Shown piece after piece: positions 14,758-22,756 of a stretch of 35,880 nt of DNA. The notes below the pieces were generated by a model, which saw only the letters and a program-made list of their open reading frames with translations, searched no databases and was not told the origin of the DNA. Both the position numbers and the translations under genes were made by a program. The stretch comes from an uncultured Pelagibacteraceae bacterium (GTDB lineage Bacteria; Pseudomonadota; Alphaproteobacteria; Pelagibacterales; Pelagibacteraceae). The stretch spans positions 1 through 35,880 of the forward strand of contig CACKFA010000009.1 of the NCBI GenBank assembly GCA_902599335.1, written 5' to 3'. Position 1 is the first letter of the stretch. Each line of letters opens with the position of its first letter.

Positions 14758-15901
14758 CACCCCAAATTAAATAATTAATCGATTTTATTAATCTTGTAAA
14801 AAAATTAACTTTTTTAATTTCTTTAGAGGAAAGCAAATCATACTCTCCTACGAGTTCTTGATCATAAACAACTCTTAAAGTTGCTATTTTTTGATCTTTA
14901 TTTATTGGGGCTTCAACTGGACCATCATACTTAACAACAACTTTTAAAAGTTTTTTTTTTGCTTTTTTAATTGTTTTATAAATATCCTCATTTGTGTACG
15001 CATCCACACTATTTTCTTTTCCTAACCAAACATCAATTTTATGAAACGGTTGATTAGCTCTAGCTATTTCAATAAGATCATAGTTGCTAAGACCATATGT
15101 AAGCAATTTTGTACTTTCTTTAGACCTAGCATTTTTCGATTTAAAACCGCTTCCAACGGCAATTAATCTTCTACCATTTCTATCAATTGATGAAGCTAAA
15201 GAATATTTTTCAACAGCTAAATAGCCAGTTTTTATTCCATCTGCTCCAAGATTTTTATAAAGCAAAGGATTTCTATTTCCTTGTGTTATTGGATCACCTC
15301 CTGTCCTATCCCACGTAAATTCTTTTTCAGCAAACATTTTATAAAATTCAGGATGTTCTTTAATTAAATATCTAGACATTTTTAAAATATCTCTGACAGT
15401 TGAATAATTATCAGGATCATTAATACCAGATGAATTAGAAAAGTTTGTATTATCCATCCCTAATTCTTTTGCTTTAGCTGTCATTAAAATTGCAAATTCT
15501 TCCTCTGTACCTGCTATACCTTCAGCTAGTGCTATACATGCATCATTACCTGAAGCAACAATAATGCCTCTTAATAAATTTTCTACAGAGACCTCATCTC
15601 CTACCATTATAAACATCGATGAATATCCAGATGTAGATAATCTCCAAGCTCTCTCAGATATTATAAATTTTTCATTTAAATTAAGATCACCTGATTTTAT
15701 TAGATCAAAAGCAATAATTGCTGTCATTATTTTTGTCATAGAAGCTGGATAAATTGAAATATCTGGCTCTTTTTCATAGAGAATTTCTCCAGAATGATAA
15801 TCTTGTAATATTGCAGTTCTTGCCTTTACATCAAAATTAGCTTTTGAAACATTTACTAATGAAAAACTAAAAAAAATTACAATTAATAATATTCTAAACA
15901 T
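14750..15901 (-). CDS. D-alanyl-D-alanine carboxypeptidase (PBP5/DacC type)
   Basis: A 383-residue serine peptidase S11 that trims the terminal D-Ala from peptidoglycan pentapeptides in the periplasm. It has a signal peptide (about 1-21), then the three penicillin-binding motifs: SMTK (54-57) with the nucleophile Ser, SGN (117-119), and KTG in GIKTGYL. A C-terminal PBP5-like beta domain follows (from about 275). The C-terminal tail (FFTRLIKSINYLIWGDV) could be the amphipathic membrane anchor of the family. It sits between the RlpA-like and tmk genes, overlapping both. Confidence 0.94.
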   Translation of the reverse strand: MFRILLIVIFFSFSLVNVSKANFDVKARTAILQDYHSGEILYEKEPDISIYPASMTKIMTAIIAFDLIKSGDLNLNEKFIISERAWRLSTSGYSSMFIMVGDEVSVENLLRGIIVASGNDACIALAEGIAGTEEEFAILMTAKAKELGMDNTNFSNSSGINDPDNYSTVRDILKMSRYLIKEHPEFYKMFAEKEFTWDRTGGDPITQGNRNPLLYKNLGADGIKTGYLAVEKYSLASSIDRNGRRLIAVGSGFKSKNARSKESTKLLTYGLSNYDLIEIARANQPFHKIDVWLGKENSVDAYTNEDIYKTIKKAKKKLLKVVVKYDGPVEAPINKDQKIATLRVVYDQELVGEYDLLSSKEIKKVNFFTRLIKSINYLIWGDV

Positions 15902-16655
15902 CTTTTAATATTTCTATATTTTCAAAATTTAATACTTTTATTTCATTAAATGATTTTTCTAGTTTTTTTATATCATTAAATGGACCCAATAATACCCTAT
16001 ATTTAGTTTTAGATAATTTCTTAATTAGAGATTTTTTTATATTTGTCTCATCTTTTATTCTATCAACCATATTTTCTGCTGAATCTTTGTAATAAAAATC
16101 TGCAATCTTGATTGAGTATAAAAATTTATGTTTTTTTATTTTAACTACTTTATTTATCTCTTTACCCAGATTATCTATAGTAATTCCGTCAACAGGAGCT
16201 TTTTCGGCTACGCTTTTCTCTTCATCAAAAGTCTTTGCTTTCTTAGCTATAAATGTTGAACTATTTGAGATTAAAACAAGATTAATATAAGGTTCTTTAG
16301 GATCAAGTAATAACTCCTCAGCAATTCGTTGAGTAATTACAGAGTTATAAAAAGATGAGAATTTGACATCATTAGAGATTACTTCTGCTATAATTGACTT
16401 ATCATTAATAGGATTAGTTATTTTAACAAATGAATTTTTTTTAATTTTATTATGAAAAACTAAAAGAGATCTATTATCAATTTTTTTAGATATTTTTTTT
16501 TCTTTTTTTAGTTCATCATCATAAATTAAAGCAAATCCAGTATTACTATACTTTTGATCACTAATATAAAATAAGTTTTTATTATTTTGATCAAATTGAT
16601 TACACGCAGATAAAAAAAATATAGAAATAATTAATATAAGTTTTTTAAAGTTCAT
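15894..16655 (-). CDS. RlpA-like lipoprotein with C-terminal SPOR domain
   Basis: A 253-residue lipoprotein. The signal peptide ends in LSAC, giving a lipidated Cys18. The middle (about 60-140) resembles a worn double-psi beta-barrel domain of RlpA: a strand like SFVKITNPINDKSIIAEV, then ITQRIAEELLLD where RlpA has its IDLS-A-A region. The usual YG-x-x-F-x-G / VNDRGPF catalytic signature is not recognisable. The C-terminus (about 180-250) looks like a SPOR peptidoglycan-binding repeat ending in YRVLLGPFNDIKKLEKSFNEI. RlpA cleaves naked glycan strands at the septum; with the divergent barrel this copy may only bind. The mltB-rlpA-dac order supports the identity. Confidence 0.7.
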   Translation of the reverse strand: MNFKKLILIISIFFLSACNQFDQNNKNLFYISDQKYSNTGFALIYDDELKKEKKISKKIDNRSLLVFHNKIKKNSFVKITNPINDKSIIAEVISNDVKFSSFYNSVITQRIAEELLLDPKEPYINLVLISNSSTFIAKKAKTFDEEKSVAEKAPVDGITIDNLGKEINKVVKIKKHKFLYSIKIADFYYKDSAENMVDRIKDETNIKKSLIKKLSKTKYRVLLGPFNDIKKLEKSFNEIKVLNFENIEILKDV

Positions 16656-17646
16656 TTTTAAATTTATCTTTTAATGTACAAACAGCTAAAGCAAATCGCA
16701 ATGATCTATTCCATTTTAATATTATCTCATAGTTATCAAATACGATATAAGCTGGATTTAAAGTTTCTGCATCAGGTATGATATCTTTATCTGGAGTTAT
16801 AATGGCTACTTTTAAAGCATTGTACTTTTCATCTATTTGATCATTATTTTTAATAAATTTTCTAAAATATTTTAATTTTTTTTTATCATGAAGTTTTTTT
16901 GCTGAAATGTTTAAATAATTGCTTGGTATATTTTCTGATAAATCAATTCTATAAAAACAAGGATTCTCACTTTTCCAACCTATTTGATTTAAATAGTTTG
17001 ATGCTGAAGCATAAGCATCATTATTATTTTTTAAATCTATATACCCGTTCCCATCGTGGTCAATTGCATAATTTTTCATTGTTGATGGCATAAATTGAAA
17101 AAAACCAAAGGCACCTGCCCAAGATCCATATAACGTTTTATAATCTATTTGTTCATTTTCTATTAAACGCAAAAGTATTAATAATTCATTTGTAAAAAAA
17201 TCTGATCTTCTTTTATCAAAACTTAAAGTTGCTAAAGAAGATAAAATATCCATTTTACCAACATACGTTCCAAAATTAGTCTCTATTCCCATTAGAGCTA
17301 ATAATAACTCTCTCTCTATATTAAATTCGTTTTCAACAGTATTTATTAATGTTGAATTTTTTTCATAGAATTTTTTTCCTAATGAAACCTTTTTTGAAGA
17401 TGTTCTTTTTGAAATATAAGTTTTAGTATCCTCATAAAATTCAGGTTGATATCTGTCATATTTTATTACATCTGATAAAAATTTAGTATCGGACATAACT
17501 CTATCAAATGTTTTTTCTGAGATATTGTTCTCTAAAGCTATTTTTTTAAAACTTAATTTCCAATTTTCAAATTCTTTATTGATATCAGCAATTGAGAAGT
17601 TAATAGAAATAAAAGTAAAAAATAAAAAAAAATTAATTAGTCTCAT
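16645..17646 (-). CDS. Lytic murein transglycosylase (MltB family)
   Basis: This 333-residue protein cleaves peptidoglycan glycan strands, forming 1,6-anhydro ends. A signal peptide (about 1-20) leads into the SLT-like domain. The catalytic Glu is Glu122 in LMGIETNFG, followed by DILSSLATLSFDKRRSDFF and SWAGAFGFFQFMPSTM, all typical of the MltB family. A DHDGNGYIDL stretch fits the EF-hand-like loop of MltB. No lipobox is seen, so it is probably soluble and periplasmic. It overlaps the permease gene by 14 nt and the RlpA-like gene by 11 nt. Confidence 0.93.
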   Translation of the reverse strand: MRLINFFLFFTFISINFSIADINKEFENWKLSFKKIALENNISEKTFDRVMSDTKFLSDVIKYDRYQPEFYEDTKTYISKRTSSKKVSLGKKFYEKNSTLINTVENEFNIERELLLALMGIETNFGTYVGKMDILSSLATLSFDKRRSDFFTNELLILLRLIENEQIDYKTLYGSWAGAFGFFQFMPSTMKNYAIDHDGNGYIDLKNNNDAYASASNYLNQIGWKSENPCFYRIDLSENIPSNYLNISAKKLHDKKKLKYFRKFIKNNDQIDEKYNALKVAIITPDKDIIPDAETLNPAYIVFDNYEIILKWNRSLRFALAVCTLKDKFKNEL

Positions 17647-18511
17647 GTAAATCCTTCAAATATATAATTACAGCAATCCAAATAAAAATAAAACTAACTA
17701 ATTTTGTTATTGAAAAAGGCTCGTTGTAATAAAAATACCCTAATAAAAACTGAAAAGTGGGAGTTATATAAAATATCATACCAGTAGGTCCTAGACCACA
17801 GAGTTCAACACCTCTAACATATAAAAATAAAGGTATAACTGTCATGGGTCCAGCAAGATAAATAAATAGCATCATCGATGGATCGGATAATTGAAAATCA
17901 TTATATCCTTTGCTTGCTATCAAATAAAAAGCTAACAGTGCGAATGGTAATATAAATAAACTCTCGATAAGAAGACCTACATCAGTATCAACATTAATTT
18001 TTTTTCTAACTAGATTGTAAAATCCCCAACTTAAAGCAACAATTAAACCAACCCATGGCAATGATTTAATACTTACAATTATTAAAAAAAGGATAGATAG
18101 AATAACTAACAGAATTGAAAAAACTCTTTTTTTATTAAGTTTTTCTTTAAAAAAAAGATAACCAAGCATTACACTTAAAATAGGCATAATAAAATAACCA
18201 AAACTAGCATCTATAATTCTGTTTGTTGCTATAGCATATATCCATACGCTCCAATTTATAAAAATCAAAAAACCTGAAATAAATAAATAAAATAAATTTG
18301 ATTTATTTTTTACAATTTGAAAAAAAATATTCCATTTAGAGAATAAAAAAGTAGTCAGAATTAAAGTAAACGCTGTCCATAAACATCTATGAACTACTAA
18401 TTCAATATGTCCAATATAAGCAATATATTTGAAATAAATTACACCAAAGAAACCCCACCAAAAAGATCCAAACCCAGCAAGTAATAAGCCTTTGTTAAAT
18501 TCTTTATTCAT
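17633..18511 (-). CDS. EamA-family permease, RarD-like
   Basis: A 292-residue inner-membrane protein with about ten hydrophobic segments, of the drug/metabolite transporter superfamily. The opening GLLLAGFGSFWWGFFGVIYFK and ELVVHRCLWT, and the later SWGFYNLVRKK and GPTGMIFYITPTFQFLLGY, resemble RarD. Family members export small metabolites or amino acids; the substrate is unknown. It is the first gene of the overlapping minus-strand operon, so transcription of the cell-wall genes probably starts upstream of 18511. Confidence 0.85.
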   Translation of the reverse strand: MNKEFNKGLLLAGFGSFWWGFFGVIYFKYIAYIGHIELVVHRCLWTAFTLILTTFLFSKWNIFFQIVKNKSNLFYLFISGFLIFINWSVWIYAIATNRIIDASFGYFIMPILSVMLGYLFFKEKLNKKRVFSILLVILSILFLIIVSIKSLPWVGLIVALSWGFYNLVRKKINVDTDVGLLIESLFILPFALLAFYLIASKGYNDFQLSDPSMMLFIYLAGPMTVIPLFLYVRGVELCGLGPTGMIFYITPTFQFLLGYFYYNEPFSITKLVSFIFIWIAVIIYLKDLHETN

Positions 18512-18574
18512 AGGAAACCATGATGCCTGTAATTAATAAGTTTATTAGACTATTTTATGGTTGAATTAAATAAT

Positions 18575-18586
18575 TATAATTATAAA
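18575..18586 (+). promoter_or_regulatory. Possible -10 elements for tRNA-Ser
   Basis: TATAAT at 18575-18580 and TATAAA at 18581-18586 lie 12-23 nt before the tRNA-Ser 5' end. The nearest -35-like TTGAAT (18561) is too close for normal spacing, so only the -10 can be suggested. The region is shared with the divergent permease operon. Confidence 0.3.
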
Positions 18587-18597
18587 ACCTTGCTCAC

Positions 18598-18687
18598 GGA
18601 GAGATGGCTGAGTGGTTGAAAGCACCGGTCTTGAAAACCGGCAAAGGGGCAACTCTTTCCTGGGTTCGAATCCCAGTCTCTCCGCCA
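18598..18687 (+). tRNA. tRNA-Ser(UGA)
   Basis: A class II tRNA with a long variable arm. It has acceptor GGAGAGA/TCTCTCC, anticodon stem CCGGT/ACCGG with loop CTTGAAA (UGA), a variable arm with AAAG/CTTT pairing, T-arm CTGGG/CCCAG, G discriminator and encoded CCA. The CCA directly abuts the stop codon of the convergent sdhE gene. Confidence 0.96.
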
Positions 18688-18951
18688 TCATTTTTGTGTA
18701 TAGTCAAAATTTTTATATAAGTAATTAATGTTGTTATTTTCAAATTCAAAATCGGTTTTTAAACCATTAAAAAAATTATACAAATTAGTGTCATCAATAT
18801 TCAGTAGTTTTTCTAAATCAAGAAGATCATTTTCATTTAAATTATTTATATATTTTTTTGTAAATGCACCCAAAAGATTATCCATTTCTTTTGTACCTCT
18901 ATAATTAGATCGGTAAATAATTTTTTTTTTTAATTCATCTATGTTGATCAT
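18688..18951 (-). CDS. sdhE: FAD assembly factor SdhE (succinate dehydrogenase assembly factor 2)
   Basis: An 87-residue all-helical protein of the SdhE/Sdh5 family, which promotes covalent attachment of FAD to the succinate dehydrogenase flavoprotein. The signature RGTKEMD (18-24) carries the conserved R-G-x-x-E, and LEKLLNIDDTNLYNFF fits the last helices. It is divergent from recG, a pairing I recall from alphaproteobacteria. It ends directly at the tRNA-Ser 3' end with no room for its own terminator. Confidence 0.9.
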   Translation of the reverse strand: MINIDELKKKIIYRSNYRGTKEMDNLLGAFTKKYINNLNENDLLDLEKLLNIDDTNLYNFFNGLKTDFEFENNNINYLYKNFDYTQK

Positions 18952-18976
18952 AATAATTAGAATATATTAGTTGTTA

Positions 18977-21028
18977 ATGAATAATAAAACAAATTATGAA
19001 TATTTATTGTCAGATTTAAGTTCTTTAAAAGGTGTAGGAACTAAAACGAAAAATTTATTAAAGAAGAAAAATATTAATAATTTATTTGATTTACTGTGGA
19101 AACTTCCAAAATCTTATACAGATAGAAGCTTGTCATCAAAAATAAAAGATTTAAAAATTGGTGAAATACAAACAGTAACTATAATTCCACAAAAATATAA
19201 CTTCCCACGTATTAGGAAATTACCTAACAGAGTTTTATGTACAGATGAGACAGGCGAAATAGATTGTATTTTTTTTAATAGTTATGAAGGTTATATTAAA
19301 AAAATCCTACCGTTGGGAAAGGAAATTACTGTTAGTGGTAAAATAGGTCATTTTAAAAATAAATATCAAATTACAAATCCTAAATACGTATCTCAGGACT
19401 CAGCTTTAATTAAACAAGTTCATAATAAGTACTCTTTAACCGATGGGATTTCTGAAAAAGTATATAATAAAATTTTAAGTCAAATTATTAGTAATTTACC
19501 TGATTTAAATGAATGGCACTCTAAAGATATTATGTCAAAATTTCAAAATTTAAGTTGGAATAAATCAATTAAAGAATTGCATAAACCAGAAAATATCGGA
19601 AAATATAAATCAAATTTTTATCAAAGACTTGCTTATGATGAAATTTTTTCAACATTTCTAGTTAATTCAGAAATAAGAAAAAAAATAAAAAGAAATAAGA
19701 AAAAAAATAAAATAATCAATGTAAATAAACAAAATTCATTAATTAAAAATTTAGATTTTTTGCTAACAAATGATCAGAAAAATGCATTATATGACATAAA
19801 CAAAGATTTAAACTCCCCAAATAAAATGTTTAGACTCTTACAAGGGGATGTTGGTAGTGGAAAAACAATCGTATCTCTATTGGCTGCACTAAATACTATA
19901 AATTCTGGTTTCCAAGTTGCAATTATGGCACCTACAGAAATTCTTGCAAGACAACATTTTAATTTAGCAAAAAAAATATTTCCTAAAAATATTAATTTAG
20001 AGTTAATTTCAGGAAAGTCAGAATACAGGACAAAAAAAGAAATACTTAAAAATTTAGAAAATAATAAAATTGATATAATTTTTGGAACACACGCAATTTT
20101 TCAAAAAAAAGTTATATTTAGAAAATTGGGATTAATAATTATAGATGAGCAGCATAAATTTGGTGTAAACCAGAGAAAGAGGTTGTCCGACAAAGGGGGA
20201 GTAGATTGTGACGTTCTTTTAATGACAGCAACACCAATACCTAGAACATTAACAATGACAATCTATGGTGATATGGATATTTCTATAATCCGTGAAAAAC
20301 CAAAAAATAGAAAACCAATAAAAACTTATAGTAAATTAGATGCAAAAATTGATGATGTTTTAAAATTTGTAAATAAACAAATTAAATTAGGAAACCAAAT
20401 TTTTTGGGTATGCCCTTTAATTGAAGAGTCAAAAAAACTAGACCACACTTCAGCTATAATGAAATTTGAATTTTTACAGAAACAATTTCCCAGCCAGGTT
20501 GCTTTACTCCATGGCAAAACAGATTTAGATGAAAAAAATGTAATACTCAATGATTTTTTAAATAATAAATTTAAAATTTTAGTTTCAACAACAATAATTG
20601 AGGTTGGAATAGATTTTCCTAATGCTAACGTAATAGTAATAGAGAATGCAAATAAATTTGGACTTTCTCAACTTCATCAATTAAGGGGTAGAGTTGGTCG
20701 TGGTGATAAAGAGTCCACTTGTATTCTCATGTTTAAATCTAATTTAAGTGACAACGCAAAAAAAAGGATTCAAATTTTAAAAGATTCAAATGATGGTTTT
20801 CTAATATCCGAAGAGGATATGAAATTAAGAGGTTTCGGAGATATCTTGGGTTTTAAGCAAAGTGGAATTAAAAATTTTAAATTAGCAGACCCAATTCATA
20901 ATAGCGATCTTTTCACTTTAGCTGAAAAGGAAATGACAAGAATTGAAAATTCTAATGAAGATTTAAGAAAATTTAAGCCATTAATCAAATTATACGATAG
21001 AGCAGATATTATTAATGATATTGCTTAA
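18977..21028 (+). CDS. recG: ATP-dependent DNA helicase RecG
   Basis: A protein of about 683 residues that remodels stalled forks and Holliday junctions. The N-terminal wedge/OB domain spans about 60-150, and helicase motifs follow: GDVGSGKT (about 290-297), APTEILARQH, DEQHKFGVNQR (the DEQH form typical of RecG), TATPIPRTL, STTIIEVGIDFPNA and QLHQLRGRVGR. The C-terminus has the MKLRGFGDILGFKQSG element of RecG. A TTG at 18971 is in frame, but the ATG at 18977 is the better start. The stop overlaps the convergent DUF502 gene by 4 nt. Confidence 0.96.
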   Translation: MNNKTNYEYLLSDLSSLKGVGTKTKNLLKKKNINNLFDLLWKLPKSYTDRSLSSKIKDLKIGEIQTVTIIPQKYNFPRIRKLPNRVLCTDETGEIDCIFFNSYEGYIKKILPLGKEITVSGKIGHFKNKYQITNPKYVSQDSALIKQVHNKYSLTDGISEKVYNKILSQIISNLPDLNEWHSKDIMSKFQNLSWNKSIKELHKPENIGKYKSNFYQRLAYDEIFSTFLVNSEIRKKIKRNKKKNKIINVNKQNSLIKNLDFLLTNDQKNALYDINKDLNSPNKMFRLLQGDVGSGKTIVSLLAALNTINSGFQVAIMAPTEILARQHFNLAKKIFPKNINLELISGKSEYRTKKEILKNLENNKIDIIFGTHAIFQKKVIFRKLGLIIIDEQHKFGVNQRKRLSDKGGVDCDVLLMTATPIPRTLTMTIYGDMDISIIREKPKNRKPIKTYSKLDAKIDDVLKFVNKQIKLGNQIFWVCPLIEESKKLDHTSAIMKFEFLQKQFPSQVALLHGKTDLDEKNVILNDFLNNKFKILVSTTIIEVGIDFPNANVIVIENANKFGLSQLHQLRGRVGRGDKESTCILMFKSNLSDNAKKRIQILKDSNDGFLISEEDMKLRGFGDILGFKQSGIKNFKLADPIHNSDLFTLAEKEMTRIENSNEDLRKFKPLIKLYDRADIINDIA

Positions 21029-21642
21029 GATTTTTTTGTAGATGTGCCTGCTGAAACTATAAATTTAGATGCTTCCTCAAATGACATGTTTAAATATATT
21101 ACATCTTCTATTGGGAACATTAATAAAAAGCCGCTAGTTGGATTGGGTGTTGTTGGAACAAAAACATTTATTAAATTCTTTCCAGTTTTTTGAGCCATTT
21201 CACCTTTATTTTCTTTAGTAGCAAAACCAACAGCCCAAACACCTTTTCTTGGATATTCAATTAAAACTACACTTCTTTTTCCATCATCTTTTTTTGAGAA
21301 AGTTTCAGTCATTTGAACAATTGCAGAATAAACGGTTCTTAAAAAAGGAATTCTTTTGAATAAATCATCTATCAATTTAAGAATTCTTCTTCCAAAAAAT
21401 GATAAAGAAAGACCACCAACAATAGTTATGAGTAATATTGAAATAATGATTTCAACTCCAGGAATATTAAATGGTAAATAACTGTTAGGATTAATGTTCT
21501 TTGGAATTAAATTAGACGAAATACCTATTAAAATCTTAGTTAAATATAACGTAAAACCGATTGGTACTAATACAACAACACCAGTAATAAAATAATTTCT
21601 TAAAGTTAATGAAAAAGATTTTTTTGTGCTCTTTTTTGCCAT
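21025..21642 (-). CDS. DUF502 family membrane protein
   Basis: A 205-residue protein with two N-terminal membrane spans (about 14-36 and 58-84) and a soluble C-terminal domain. The DUF502 features are TGVVVLVPIGFTLYLT, RIPFLRTVYSAIVQMTETF, VVLIEYPRKGVWAVGFAT and NVFVPTTPNPTSGFLLMFP. Its biochemical function is unknown. Its presence beside recG and sdhE is a gene neighbourhood I recall from alphaproteobacteria. Confidence 0.88.
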   Translation of the reverse strand: MAKKSTKKSFSLTLRNYFITGVVVLVPIGFTLYLTKILIGISSNLIPKNINPNSYLPFNIPGVEIIISILLITIVGGLSLSFFGRRILKLIDDLFKRIPFLRTVYSAIVQMTETFSKKDDGKRSVVLIEYPRKGVWAVGFATKENKGEMAQKTGKNLINVFVPTTPNPTSGFLLMFPIEDVIYLNMSFEEASKFIVSAGTSTKKS

Positions 21643-21650
21643 ATTATAAA

Positions 21651-21728
21651 TTAACTATAACTTGCGTATATAACAAAAACAATTGCAATGATAAATATTA
21701 CAATTAAAATTTTGTTATTAAGATTCAT
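21651..21728 (-). CDS. Possible 25-residue single-span membrane peptide
   Basis: A 26-codon frame (ATG 21728, TAA 21651) encodes a short polar start (MNLNNK), a continuous hydrophobic stretch of about 16 residues and a short polar end (YASYS). It ends 8 nt before the DUF502 start on the same strand and could be translated with it. The length is so short that chance cannot be excluded in this A+T-rich sequence, where hydrophobic Ile/Val/Phe codons are frequent. Confidence 0.3.
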   Translation of the reverse strand: MNLNNKILIVIFIIAIVFVIYASYS

Positions 21729-21759
21729 GATAAAATATTAATATCAATTTTAAGAAGCT

Positions 21760-22587
21760 ATGGATAGAAGAAAATTTTTAACATATGTGGGTTGTGGCTG
21801 TGGCAGTATACTTTTACACTCATGTTCTACAGCTCCAATAACTGATCGAAAACAATTGAAAATAATTCCTGAGGCTAAATTAAATGCACAGGCCGCTCTA
21901 ATCTACGAAAAAGTAAAAGAAAAAGAGAAAATGAGTGACGATAAAAAAACTTTAAATGAAATAATAGAAATTGGAAAGAAAATGGAAGATTCGATTAGTG
22001 AATATTTTTATAGAGCTAACTTAACTGATCCTACAGCTAATTTTGATTGGGAATATATTTTAATTGATAATAAGAAAGTAAAGAATGCTTGGTGCATGCC
22101 TGGAGGAAAAATTGCAGTTTATACTGGAATATTAGATGTCACTAAAAATAAAAATGGTTTAGCTGCTGTCATGGGGCATGAAGTTGCACACGCTGTTGCT
22201 AAACATTCAGTGGAGAGAGCTAGTAGAGGTGTTTTGCTTAATACTGGAGCAAAAATAATTGATATTGCTAGTGGTGGAGTTTTATCTGACATCAATAGAA
22301 CAACTGGAATGGATACAGTTGGTATGCTTGCTCAATTAGGAATTATGAATCCGTTTAGTAGAAAACAAGAAAGTGAAGCAGATTATTTAGGAATGATTTT
22401 TTCATCCTTATCAGGTTACGATATTAGAGAAACAGTTAAAATATGGGAAAGGATGAAGGAGTCCAATAAAGGCAAGGAACCTCCCCAATTTATGAGTACT
22501 CACCCATCATCAGACACAAGAATAAAGCAACTCAATGAATGGATGAATGAAGTTATTTTAGATTATCCACCAATTAATTTAAGTTAA
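21760..22587 (+). CDS. M48 family zinc metalloprotease, exported lipoprotein
   Basis: A 275-residue protease of the M48 group related to periplasmic LoiP/YcaL/BepA-type enzymes. The zinc motif HEVAH is at 140-144, with the third ligand Glu in RKQESEADYLGM. The N-terminus has Arg-Arg at 3-4 followed by a hydrophobic segment and LLHSCS, so Cys22 is a likely lipidation site; the twin Arg may indicate Tat export. Such proteases degrade misfolded outer-membrane proteins, so envelope quality control is the likely role. It stands alone between a divergent small-ORF/DUF502 unit and convergent tRNA-Lys. Confidence 0.9.
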   Translation: MDRRKFLTYVGCGCGSILLHSCSTAPITDRKQLKIIPEAKLNAQAALIYEKVKEKEKMSDDKKTLNEIIEIGKKMEDSISEYFYRANLTDPTANFDWEYILIDNKKVKNAWCMPGGKIAVYTGILDVTKNKNGLAAVMGHEVAHAVAKHSVERASRGVLLNTGAKIIDIASGGVLSDINRTTGMDTVGMLAQLGIMNPFSRKQESEADYLGMIFSSLSGYDIRETVKIWERMKESNKGKEPPQFMSTHPSSDTRIKQLNEWMNEVILDYPPINLS

Positions 22588-22596
22588 ATGAATTAG

Positions 22597-22672
<76 letters not shown>

Positions 22673-22756
22673 CCAAATTATTCAAATTGAATAGTTGTTA
22701 TATACAGAATTATAATTTTTTTTCAAATGACAATTTTAACCAAATCTTTAGACCTT

